From positions 62,001 through 126,000 of the forward strand of contig QYAI01000009.1 in the NCBI GenBank assembly GCA_003988855.1: a stretch of DNA of 64,000 nt. The letters run 5' to 3'. The position numbers and the translations under genes were made by a program. This DNA is from Arachnopeziza araneosa (Eukaryota > Ascomycota > Leotiomycetes > Helotiales > Arachnopezizaceae). Positions 32,050 through 43,112 of the stretch are shown here, one piece after another (the stretch's first letter is position 1; each line of letters opens with the position of its first letter). The notes beneath the pieces were generated by a model. The model worked only from the letters and a program-made list of their open reading frames with translations, was not told where the DNA came from and ran no database searches.

Positions 32050-34783
32050 TTAGAAGAAATGGGTGTAAATCTTCGAGTTTTCGTGCACTTCCATTTCCTA
32101 AAATTGGTCAGCAACTATGAACACTCCGCTCACAACAACAACATACCATCTTGAAAGTGTTGAGCTCCTCCTTGATCTGTTGCGCGAGCATAGGAGTCAG
32201 CCGATTGCATGTTGCAATCTCGCCGCGACGATCGTATTCACCGCTTGGCCAGGTATCGTGGAACTGAATCCGAGGACTGAAAGTGGCGCTCCGTTTGCTA
32301 ATAGTTCCCTGAGGGGTTCCAGGAACACTCTTAGAGCCCTGGAATCTGAGTGCTGACATGAAGTAATCTTCACCGCCTAAAGTCACGGAACCGGTTCGTC
32401 GGTGGCCTTGTTGCTCATCATTCGGTGTACTCGGCGCTGAGGAGTTTGGCGAATCATTCGCATGAGAAACTTGTGGTAATTGGAAGTTGGCCGACTTTGC
32501 ATCTAGAGGTCTAATGATAGGAGATGAATTACCAGAGTCGGTACCGGAGCCTGTTATTGTCAGTTTGTTCCAGTTGCTAGACTGGTGTAGCGTACGTTTG
32601 AGAATGCCTTTCTTCACGGCAGCAAGGACCTCCGCACGCTCCTTCTCACCTCCAACAATACTCCTGCGAGTTGAATTTTCTGTACTGGAACTTCCAAGTC
32701 GCTCAGTAACAGCGGTGCTGGCATTTGCCGCATCAATAGAGTTTCGCTCTAGTTTGGGGAATCCGGTACCGCCACCAGTGTGGTCAAGAGGGCTCGCATT
32801 GACGTTGACTTTCTCTCTCTCGGCTTCCACAGTAACCATCGACACTTGCGCCTGGCTGACTTGAGGAAGTGCAGCATCTGCGGCGGGGACACCAATGACA
32901 GATTTCGGGCGAAACAATCCAACAAGCGATCTAGTCGACTTCTTCATTCCCTTGCCCATCTTGCGGATCATAACAGACGCCGAGGATGCAGTCGACGAGA
33001 TTGATAAGTTGTCGGTCGACCCACTGAAGAAGTTACCCTGACCGGAATAGATACCTGACCCAATACCACCAGCTTCTTGTTGTTGGGCAACTCTTGCTTG
33101 CTCAGCTTCCTGCTCATTTTCGTATTTCTCTTTTCTTATCTTTGCACGATCTGCAGAGTTATTTGCGGCACTGTTCTCAGCCGAAGCTCTTCTGAGTTCA
33201 GCCGCGCTGCCAAATGAGAAGGCTCTCCTAAGTCGTGAAGTCTTACTCCTTCTTCCATCCTTTTCAGTCAATGCCGCCAGTTGCTGAGCAGCAGGACTGC
33301 CAGAATTGCCACCAGCGACCTGCGCATATGTTGGCTTGGGTGGTTGCTGGAGGGCTGCATTCACAGCCGATGCGAACGAGTCCTTCGTCGCCGAGGACTC
33401 GGCGCTCATCGTCACCGGCTTCGACAAAGGAGAGGGATTCGCAATTCTTTTCGCGGCATCGGTAGAAGAAGCACGAGGGGGGATATTCACGAGTCTAGGC
33501 ACGTCCTGTTTGATTTGAGATTGTTCGGCGAGAGGACTTGCTGCGGAAGATTGCGAAACAGAAAATGGGGTGGGGTTTGCAGCTGCTACAGGTAGACTGG
33601 TGTCTCGCTTGGCGGCCTGAATGGTCAATTGTTAGCGAAATGAACATTGGACAGTTTCATTGGATGAGGGATAAATGCTCCTAACACGCAAAACAGGAAT
33701 GTAGTGTGGGTATGAAGGAGGACATACCGAATTGGGTCGTGAATGGCCACTTCGTGCAGACGTCACACTCTCACTACTCCCATTTCGGCCATGAGAGGAG
33801 TGTGGTTTAGTAAACTCAACAGGTGAGCTCCGGAGAGGATGCTGCTGGTGATCAATCCGTCCATTTGCACTGCTCAATTGTCGAGATCCTGTCTGCGGGA
33901 GACCGCCGATCACTGTCCCCTGATTACCTGAATCCACAGTGTGAATACTGCGACGCCGATATCTCTTGGCTTGCTCTTGAGAGCCTGAAATGCTCATCTG
34001 CATGTCGTCTATGCCACTAAGCTCCGTACCTAAACTGGTATTCAAACCCGATAACTGTGGCATGTCTAAGCTGAAGTTCTGGAACGAGCTCATTGATATC
34101 GTTGGTAGGCTAGGATCACTACCATTAAATTGTACAACGGAGCCTAAGCTTGGTGAAGTTGTATTTGGAGTAGATGGTTGAGAGCCATTACCGACTGGCT
34201 CCGTACGACGACTGTTGTTTCTCCTGTATCGCTCTGGAGACGGTTTAGTGGGTTGCTGCTGGGCAGCAGGTGCGAAACTTGGCCCAGGAGCAAGAGTCAT
34301 GATCGTTGGTTGAGGCTTCGCCATACCCGAGACAACCCGTGCAGTTCCAACAATAACTGAATCATCTTTCGACCCTGATTTTTGGCTTAGGGAAGATAGT
34401 TCGGAGGAAGATGAAGACGTGGTGGAGACTGAGGTAGCAGCACGATGCTGGGATGTAGGTATGATGGGAGCAGAGGACGTCCGATGATCGAGACGAAGAT
34501 GAGGACTATTTTGTATTCGCGGGCTAGGTGGATTCAAATTTGGTGTACTGGTGAAAGCATAGGGTGCAATCGGGGCAGTTGATGTATGTCCACGGTAATT
34601 TGATACTGCTAGGCTATTTTGCATACCATGGAAGCTATTTCGATGTGTATGCGAGCTTGAAGGATACTGGTGGTGTGGTTGATTCTGCGGGGTCTGTAGA
34701 ATACCAGAAGCAGAAGATGGCCGTGGTTGAAGCATAGTGACGGTGCCGGAAGGCTGCGGGTAGGATTGGACAAGAGCAGCCAT
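32050..34783 (-). CDS. bni4: Bud-neck scaffold protein Bni4 homologue
   Basis: Exons on the minus strand are 34783-33728, 33616-32147 and 32097-32050, giving 857 residues. The start is MAALVQSYPQPSG; the in-frame codon further upstream is TTG. Most of the chain is Ser/Pro/Gln-rich and disordered. The identifying part is the C-terminus: FSPRIQFHDTWPSGEYDRR, TCNRLTPMLAQQIKEELN and EVHENSKIYTHFF. This matches the Bni4 terminal region, which in yeast recruits protein phosphatase 1 (Glc7) and links chitin synthase III to the septins. A middle block (LRRAFSFGSAAELRRAS through VGLFRPKS) is also conserved in filamentous fungi, as I recall. The tail is completed only by splicing the last 49-nt intron. 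The phosphatase-docking motif looks degenerate (see findings). Confidence 0.88.
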
Positions 34784-37700
34784 GTTGTGCACGATTAGAG
34801 TCGTTGGCTGACACAATAAAAGCGTGACAATATCACAACTCTACGTTACCGAACGTGATTGGAGGCGAGACAGAAGAAAAAATGTCAAGTGTGTGACCTA
34901 TAATTGTCATAAGGTTAGTTAGATGTTGTGATGGAGTGACAACACTTGGAGGCTGGCCAGAAATGTTGTGGACTTGACGATCAAATCTAAGCGCGTCGAG
35001 GGCTGAAAAAAACGAATTCGAATACGAACCTTAAGAGCCCAAAAGACCACAACAATTATGAAAGGTGTAGATGAAAACCAACACGAGTTAACGGTTGATC
35101 AGAGTCGGAATCGAAGAAGGACGCCGGCGGCCAAGGGAATAGTCTTGTTCGCGTCTGGTAGAATGCACTTTTACCGTGCAGGACTAAAGGATCGATAGCG
35201 AATCTATTTGACAAGAGACGATGAGCCAAAGGGAGCAAGAGAAGGTCAAAGAGGGTCTGCCAACCTCAGAAGTTATGGGTAGTTCGAAGAGGCTCCTGGG
35301 ACTGAGGATGTCAGTCGTCGATGATCAGGAGAAGCGAGAGTGTCGTGGAATGAGGCCAGGAATGTTTCGGGAGTCGAAGGGGAAGGGGGATGAGGGGGGG
35401 AAAAAGAAAGACAATAGAAGAAAAAGGGAGGGACAAGAAAACCGCTCGAGGAATCGAGGTTGTGGTATCTGGATGAACCTCCACCAGCTGGAATGGTGAC
35501 AGAAGAGAAAGCAAAGGAGTTTTGGAATAGTTGGAGGATCGATGTCTCAACGACAGGGGTGACGCATTCGTGTTAGTGTTGAGGCTAAGGGGGTCAAGCG
35601 GGGGATGGAATGATGATGGCAGGCTTGCTAGCCAGCCCGCCCAGCGCCTCTTTCCCTCAACACAGGCCCGGCCGGCTGGCTATTCTTCTGAAAACACCAT
35701 CATCACCACCACCACAATATATCCATCTGCCGTTGAGGAGGACGTGCTGCAAGCCGTATAGTGCTTGATTTTATTCATTCAACTATTCTCGAGCCATACT
35801 CTTCCTGCGACGCCATCTTCTTCTTCCTTCCTTTTCCAACCTGACGGTCCCCCCTTGTTTGTCGAACTGCCCTGACAAGATCGGGTTACGAGGCCTTTGT
35901 CCCAGGGGAGTTAGTGATCCAGGTTCCGCTTCTACCATCACCGCGACCCAACGAGCGAGAGCCCTCTGGCCTGCTGAGGTGAGCCATCTTTGCAAAAAAC
36001 AACGAGCGAGCCGCTTCTCCGCCGTGATTCCAATCGCCCGGCCATGCAAAACATCAGTCGAAAGGTTCAAATGCAATGCTCATCATGCCCTTTCTAGTAG
36101 TCAGGTACGGCTGGATCGACGCCATCGACCCCGACACGTTCGAACAGTCGAGGTGCAGCTTCAAAAGTCGCGTTCTGCATACAGCCCATGTCCGAATGGC
36201 GGTTGAGGAGTGACCATCAAAGCCTGGAGGGGACGCCACGACCATTTAAGTGGCAGCTTGCTAGAAGAGGCCGTCTACTTCTGAAACGCTTTTGCACGCA
36301 AGACGCGTGCAGGTATCAAATCTAACCCTCTGCAAAGACTGGATGATGCTCCTCGATCCACTGAGGCCATCTCCTCATTGAGCTTAATTACTGACCGGCT
36401 GCTGCAGAGACGGGAAATCACCACCTACACAGCAGTTTTGTTCGCTGCTGCGGACTATTTTGTGCAGGTAAAATTGTGGATCAAGAATGATGCTGTCGTA
36501 CCTGACTCTCTGCATCAAGCTGAAGAAAATTCTTGACGACTTGCATGTGCTTTTTGCACGACGCCGAGCGAATCCAGACGTGCTTCTTGAGAATCTCTCG
36601 AATGCAGCCAAAGAATTTGCCCAGGGTGCATGAAGGCTTTCATGCATGGCGCTGCACCACAGACTTCCAGGTGGCCTGAACCACGATAGCGCATATTGAG
36701 CTCTGCCATGTAATATTATGGCGAGATTCAAGGGGCCGCGGGATAAACAATGTGCTGTTACTCTCTTAGTTGGCAGCTCCAACTCATGTAAATTGATCCA
36801 ATCCAAAAATGTTATCTTGCAGATTACATCGCTCAAGGATTAACGTGGGGTATCCGAAATTTCTCCCGATATCTCGGGTGGTCAGCACTGTACTCGAGCT
36901 ATTTGTGATCAACTCTTCCTGCACCGGAGAAGAGGCGCCAAGACACCTCGTGATCTCTCGTATTAGGACAAAGTTGGTACATGAAAACCATCTCGGGGCG
37001 TTGCTCTCTTCTTTAAGGCGATATTCTGGTATCTGTGTGATCTGTTATTGGAGTTTGTCAACAGAGGCTGCACGGTGGAGCCTCACATTGGTCAGAAGAG
37101 CGTCACAGCGTCGCTCTGACTCCAAGTTCCAGGAACACAGTGCTTCTCTTCTCTTTGGTGGAGTTTTACTTCCTCTGACAGACTTCTAGAATACCCAAGG
37201 ATCATGTCTGCATGCTCTTTCGGGCGAGTCCAGCACTGATGTGGCCTGGAGATGATCAGCCCTGTTAAAAGGACTCTAGTGCTAAACCAATCCAAGTTTT
37301 ATTTCTTGCTGCTGCTGGAAAGGATTGAGCCATCGCTTCAAAGGGCATTTCCCTCAGATGAGCTGGCGATCCTCCTTCTTCTGTTGTACATGTATATTTT
37401 CTCTTTAGTGGTGGATGGACACATCCTACAATACATCTATTCCTGCACAAGCCCATATCCTTGAAAGTGCAAGGCTCTCAGAGACAATAGGTACGGTATG
37501 CGGACACCTGTCGCTCTCATGCCGAATCAATCTCGGCGAATTGGCTGGTGCAACCGCTTTGTGGGAACCCTTCGAAGCAGTCACGAACTGGGAGGAAGAC
37601 CTTTCATTATCATTCCTGAGCACTTCGTATGAAACGAGGGGTTTCAACCCCAAAAGGTGCATATTTTCCGATGGGTCTATTACGTAGCCGGGACAGGCGG

Positions 37701-38974
37701 CTGTTCGAGGAGGCCTCACACTACACTGCCCTTCGACTTCTCTGGACTCCTTGAAGTCTCCTGATTTCACCATCACCTGCAAACTCGGGATTCGATTTTT
37801 TTGTCGAGCAAGTCCATGTCGAATGAATACTATTTCCTACAAAATGGTTTGCATCAGAACAGGAATCCATCCATACATCTCCGCTGGGCCTGATGTAAGA
37901 GTCTGACATGACAAAATCGAATACCTCCTTGCGCTGCAACCACACGAGCCGTCGGCTTCACGGCCTGGCTTTCCACAAACAGTCCGCTGAATAATATTTA
38001 CGAAGGTACTGTCCTTGAACCCCTAATTCTCTGCCCTGCGCAGCTGCAATCATTACATCCTGCGTAGCCTTGCTGCTGAATGTTCCACTAGCATGACGAG
38101 ATATGGAATATTTTGGCGTCGGTGCTGCTGGCCACAATTCGGTACTTATCCGCTTAGAGCGGGTGTCTGTGAACACGAAGGATCACGGGAAGATCATATG
38201 AGGCCTATCGTCAACGGAAGACGCTTGAGCTCTTTACCAAATACGGTGCAACACGTTGACAAAATATCCCACCAACTTAAGGATTTTGCCTGAGCAAGGT
38301 TGAAGCTTTTATGCAAGCCATTTTAGCAAATCGAACAATCCGATTAAGCTAAGTTTAGATAAGCACGGGAAAAGGTTCACCAGTGGAGTCCTCCTAAATA
38401 GGGTTATCCAAAAGTTTATCATGTTCCTAAACACTATTCAGAAGCCGCTCTTATTCTTTAGCTCGATTGGAAGGTAATATTGTGTTATTATTACAATATG
38501 ACGATATATGAAGCTTCAACATCTAGTGATCAACTATTTAATATTACTTTCAGGCAAAATCTAAAACTTACAAGGACACCTTTCAAACAGCTACTCCTTT
38601 TTGCTTTTTCCCATGACTGCTTCGATGTTGATACCCGCTGAGACTTTTCATCGTTTCGCTCAGCATAAAGAACTACCAAGGAAACACGAACATGGATATT
38701 ATAAGGTTTCAATCTCCTCTTGCCTTCCATCTACTTGTGACGATAGAACGCGCCTCTATCTATACCTAGTAGATATAGATTATCGGCTTTCCCCCTTCAT
38801 TCCAATGTCAAAGTCCTAGTGTATAACTGGCCATCTCTCTACGGCAAAATTTTGCCTTCAGGCGATATCCTTCAAGTGTAAAAGAACAGAATATTTCCCC
38901 CCACTGGTTTATCTGTACGATCACCAAAATGTAGGCCATTCTAATATTTTATACTCTCATCCTATTATTTCGTG
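34784..38974. other. 4.2-kb gene-poor region
   Basis: This lies between the divergently oriented BNI4 (minus) and the GH43-like gene (plus). It holds a purine-rich patch at about 35380-35430, short CAT/CAC repeats near 35697-35720, and overlapping short frames. At 37426-38176 open frames exist on both strands and could be joined by plausible introns on the minus strand. I could not build a convincing protein, so no gene is called. Confidence 0.45.
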
Positions 38975-39986
38975 ATGAGGCTTTCAGGGCTTCGGTATGC
39001 CCTTGCAGTAATAAGTGCAGTGTGGGCATTTCCCAGCCAGAATATTGACGACGTTGATCTGACTGTGAGAGCGGATATCAGCCTTGTGGGGTACCTTGGA
39101 GTATTCTTCCTAGGCGATGCACCTAATATCTACTTCTATCTAAGTAACGGCAACAATGCTACTGATTTCAAGGCCTTGAACGGCGGAAAGCCGATTTTGA
39201 TTCCTAAACTGGGAACAGCTGGAGTTCGGGACCCATCAATTATCAGTGGAGCTGGAGCCGACGCTGGTAAAAAATGGTTTATTGTTGGTACAGATCTGAA
39301 TATTGCAAAAGCATGTCAATTCTGTTATTGTCTGTCACACCATTTTGTTAACTAGTACAGACATCATGGGATGCATCCCAGCGTAAAGGGAGCCTGAGCA
39401 TTTTTGTTTGGGAGAGTACCGACCTGCTTAATTGGGGTTCTGAACGGCTTGTAAAGGTCGAAGATGATACTGCAGGAATGGTTTGGGCCCCGGATGCCAT
39501 CTGGGACCCTGCTCACGGTCAATATCTTGTTCACTGGGCCTCAAGATTCGTATGTTTCTTCGTTCTAGCTTTAGCTTCGGGTACTCACTTTTTTGCAGTA
39601 TCCAACGTCGGACAAAAGCCACACTGGGAGCAGTGGGTCTGACATGATTCGCTATGCCTACACGAGTGACTTCAAGACATTTTCAGCACCAAAAACATTT
39701 ATCTCCGAGGCGCCTACCTCAATAATCGATCTTTGCATTCTTCAAATCTCCAACACTACCTTTCTCCGCTTCCTCAAGAATGAGACCGCATCCAATGTCT
39801 ACATGGAACGCTCAGATAATGTTGTAGATGGGAGAGTGAATCTTCTCCTGGATTATTATGGTGGCAATGGGTATATGCCATTTATGTCCTCGGCGTTAAC
39901 AAAGGATGAGCTCTGGGCTGAGACACGGAAGTGTGCTGAGCGTGAACCAACAAGAGTATGATGCTCTCAAGGCGAAGTGGGGATAA
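38975..39986 (+). pseudogene. Secreted GH43-like glycosidase gene, apparently decaying
   Basis: Proposed exons are 38975-39310, 39361-39549 and 39599 onward. The start MRLSGLRYALAVISAVWA is a clear signal peptide. The five-bladed propeller is recognisable: GVRDPSIISG (an invariant Asp), NIAK-TSWDASQRKGSLSIFVW, GMVWAPDAIWDPAHGQY and MIRYAYTSDFKTF. After MERSDNV the sequence jumps to VDGRVNLLLDYYGGNGYMPF. From memory, related proteins have about 25 more residues there, including the VEGP segment with the general-acid Glu. The open frame then stops at 39961. In the +1 frame, GLRHGSVLSVNQQEYDALKA-KWG, the usual family C-terminus, continues to a stop at 39984-39986. So there is an internal deletion plus a frameshift. 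It would act on arabinan or xylan side chains outside the cell if intact. An assembly error could explain the frameshift but not the missing segment. Confidence 0.65.
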
Positions 39987-40426
39987 CCAGTCATATTTAG
40001 CAGATCTATGCATATATGACTGAGCAGGTGCTAATATATACACAAACTCTTGCCGTATGGACACAATACATAGGCTGGATAAGGAAAGAACAAATTATAA
40101 AGATTGGGCTTGGCTGTCATGTGCAGACTACTGTGCAATGATTCTTGTAAGCAGGAGATACTGGCGGATATCAACCTAATGACACACGCCAAAATCACCC
40201 CTTGGATGTTTTGTTTTGCGGCAAGGCTGGTGGGGCTGAGGAATTCAAGAAGCAGTGAAGACACGAAAGGAAAACAGCTGGGAGAAGTTCTATACTGACT
40301 TCTTTGCTTTCGTTTAATAGCCTTTGGAGTGAACGGAGACCTACAGGGAGCCGGATCAAGTCCCGTTATGGTTTAATAGTTAAGGTTTAAGACTCTTTCT
40401 TAGGCTCTTTACTAAAATGTCCATAC
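39987..40426. other. Convergent intergenic region
   Basis: This 440-bp stretch separates the 3' end of the GH43-like gene from the 3' end of the GNAT gene. Nothing else is visible. Confidence 0.5.
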
Positions 40427-41131
40427 CTACCTAAGACTCTCTCTTATCTCCTCTATCCTTTGTTTCTGTTGTTGTTTTTCATCGAAATTGTCATCTTCTA
40501 ACCACTTTTCAAACGCCTTCCTGCACAATGGCCATTCAGAATCAATGATGGAATACCAAGCAGAGTCTCTGTTCCTCCCTTTATTGATCTGATGCTGTCT
40601 AAATGTCCCTTCGTAGACAAAGCCATACCTCTCTGCAGCCTTCCTCGACTGAAGATTTAAGGCATTCGTCTTCCATGCCAATCTTCGGTGATTCAAATCG
40701 AAAAGAAGACCGGCGAGGAGAGAGACTACTTCGGTCCCTGCCCTCGTCCGCTGTAAGTGAGGACCGAAGAAGAGACCGAGCTCAGCGACTCGATTAGTAA
40801 GGCGTTCTTCAGAGAGGCCAAAGCCAAGGCCGACTGCTTTGCCTTTCTTTGGTCCGGCGAGGAGGATAACGGCGTAAATCACAAGGTCCTCGCTCATTGC
40901 AAGGAGCTCGTTCAGGTTGTCATCGAACTCCGAAGTCGTGTTGAATGGCCCGTCAGGCCAACAGGTCCAGAGGTCGGCGTGAGAGCCGACGTTCTCATAA
41001 AGGTCGGAGAAATGCTTCTGCGTGAGGCGCTCTAGTGTTACATGCTGGCCAGTCAAGGGTTCGGGCCCGGGGAAGTGTGCAGGCTTAGTGTTGGCGACGA
41101 CTGCTCCAAGGCTAAGAAGCTCGTTCGACAT
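40427..41131 (-). CDS. GNAT-family N-acetyltransferase (RimJ/RimL type)
   Basis: A single-exon gene of 234 residues. The opening PLTGQHVTLERLTQKHFSDLY is the standard start of the acetyltransf_3 fold. It is followed by AVGLGFGLSEE and AELGLFFGPHLQRTRAGTEV, in which the last part takes the place of the acetyl-CoA pyrophosphate loop. Then come RRLAWKTNALNLQSRKAAER and YGFVYEGTFRQHQI. This is the fungal group of small GNAT enzymes related to ribosomal-protein and aminoglycoside acetyltransferases; the acceptor cannot be told. The end (DDNFDEKQQQKQRIEEIRESLR) is a short charged helix. It shares a 249-bp divergent promoter with SWC5. Confidence 0.9.
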   Translation of the reverse strand: MSNELLSLGAVVANTKPAHFPGPEPLTGQHVTLERLTQKHFSDLYENVGSHADLWTCWPDGPFNTTSEFDDNLNELLAMSEDLVIYAVILLAGPKKGKAVGLGFGLSEERLTNRVAELGLFFGPHLQRTRAGTEVVSLLAGLLFDLNHRRLAWKTNALNLQSRKAAERYGFVYEGTFRQHQINKGRNRDSAWYSIIDSEWPLCRKAFEKWLEDDNFDEKQQQKQRIEEIRESLR

Positions 41132-41380
41132 GCTAGGAATCTGCGCAGTGGATTGAGATGTTCAGCTTCGAAATATAACGACTTTCAAAGAGGACGGATG
41201 ACCTTTATACCAACTTCTGAAGGATGCTTGGATCCGAGTTGCATTATCGTCGGAAAGTTGCCTTCTTTAGTACTAGTTAATGAAATTGTATGAAATCTCA
41301 GGTCCTTGCTGCGCCAAGCCTTTCAGCCTCGCGAATCTTTAAGTTCCTTCTTAGGCGGGAAATACATCACAACCACAACA
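41132..41380. promoter_or_regulatory. Divergent promoter between GNAT gene and SWC5
   Basis: Only 249 bp separate the two ATG codons on opposite strands, so both promoters and leaders must lie here. No TATA box is evident. Confidence 0.6.
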
Positions 41381-42487
41381 ATGCCTCCAGCACTCATTCC
41401 CGATGACGACGAGTATGCTTCTTCGGAAGACTCTGACTTCGCGCCCGATAACATACCCACGAAAGGAGATGGCGAGACCTCAGAAGACGAATCCGAGGCG
41501 GATGAGCCAACTGTTAAAGCTCCAACGAAAAAAAGAAAACGCGCTCCAGATGACGAAGCAGAGGATCTTGGGATTGAAAACTCAGGAGATGAACTTGTCA
41601 TAACAGAGGGGAAGAAAGCGAGGAAAAAATCAAAGAAAGGGAAGAAAGGGAAAGGTAAAGATGACGAGGAGGGAGGAGAAGGCGGTTTGATCAAAACGAG
41701 GAGCATGCGAGCTTTAGAGTTAGTTCATACTCCCGCTGTCTCTCGAGAATTAGTACCTAACTATTTTTAAAGGAAAGTAGAGAAGAAGGCTTTGGCAGAT
41801 ACCGATAGCGCGACAATCGACGTTGACGCCGTCTGGCAAGCGATGATATCTGGGAAACCAGTCCCAAGCTCCGAACCAAACCCAAAATCAAATACGGCCC
41901 TTGATCGCTCTATTAGTCCCGAGGTCAAGCGTGTTAATATTGTCCACAGCGCCCAGAATGGAACTCGTTCGCCAAGCACAACCCTTGGTGATGATCCTTC
42001 TTCCATGATCATGATCAAGCGCACCTACAACTTCGCAGGGAAAGTGCACGTTGAGCAGAAACTTGTAGCACGAAACTCTGCCGAAGCAAAACTATACCTC
42101 GCCTCTCAGCCAGATCCCTCGACTACAGTTCCTACACCCGGGCCTCCAGATCCCTTCACAAAGCCTAAACGACCGCCGAAGCTTGCCAGACGATCAGTAT
42201 TTGAACCAGTTGTCGAAGGATTACCTCAGAGGACTGATCTACATTTTGGAGCGAGGAAGGATGGTAATTTGTCTCTTGTTGGCGTGACTGGGAAGGAGAA
42301 GAAGTTGAACACAGTTGAGAAGAGTGCTATGGACTGGGCAGGCTTTGTGGATAAAGAGGGGATTGCCGATGAGCTGGATGCTGCAGGCAAGAGTAAAGGT
42401 GCTTACAAGGCACGACAAGAGTTTTTGGCAAGAGTGGAGCAGAACAAAGATGAAGAGAGCAGAAGGGCAAGGGGCTTGCCTGTCTGA
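41381..42487 (+). CDS. swc5: SWR1-complex subunit Swc5 (BCNT domain)
   Basis: Exons 41381-41718 and 41773-42487 give 350 residues; splicing yields RALEKVEKKALADTDSATID. The first 110 residues are acidic (DDDEYASSEDSDFAP, DETSEDESEAD-like) and then strongly basic (KKARKKSKKGKKGKG). This is the arrangement of Swc5 for handling histone H2A.Z-H2B. The C-terminal BCNT domain is clear: EKKLNTVEKSAMDWAGFVDK with the conserved Trp and Phe, then GAYKARQEFLARVEQ. Swc5 is needed for ATP-dependent exchange of H2A.Z into nucleosomes. The intron donor is GTTAGT and the acceptor AAAG. Confidence 0.93.
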
Positions 42488-43112
42488 GAGCTGCTAGACA
42501 AGTCTTATGACAAAAATTTACCTCCAGGTATTGTTCATATGCCTCTGAGAAGGAAGAGGGACTTGGTATGTTGAAAGCCGAACCTCATTTATCGTCTGCT
42601 GGCTTATCAAATGATTTTGGAAGACAGCTGGCTGAAGTCAGGCCTTCGTCTGAACCTTCAGCAAACAGTACTTCACGGACAATATACCTATCGATTCAAG
42701 AGAGTGTACGAGTAAAATATAAAGAGAACACACATTATCTGCTCCCTTAATAGTCGTTTCATTCCTGCATTTGACTCTCGCAACAGCTCCGGTGACTTAC
42801 AAGTGAACGACGTTATAATCTCAAAGATATTGAACAAGTATGTGTGAGTTTCTGTACTGACTTTATTGTCAAATCGCTTTTCAACTTTTCGTGCTAGCTC
42901 AAGTCGAGATACTTTCATAACTTTCCATGCTGGTCGAAATCGAGATACCATTCCTTATTTCATTACGCCATTTCAAGTCTCGCGTTAAAGAGCGCAAAAG
43001 TTGTTGCAAAAAATCAATTCAAGGAGTAACTCAAATAACGCCAGGCTTTTAGATGGCTCGAAACATAATGTGAGCCGGCTATCTAACGAATTGCACTTTT
43101 TGACTCCATTAT
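42488..43112. other. Convergent intergenic region
   Basis: This 625-bp AT-rich stretch lies between SWC5 and the permease, both ending here. A short near-duplicate, gct(a/g)g...tcgagata, occurs at about 42894 and 42928. No gene. Confidence 0.5.

Noticed and set aside
36384..36836. 150-codon minus-strand frame with ATG
   Set aside because: No recognisable motif; isolated in a gene-poor region. Left out rather than called a hypothetical gene.
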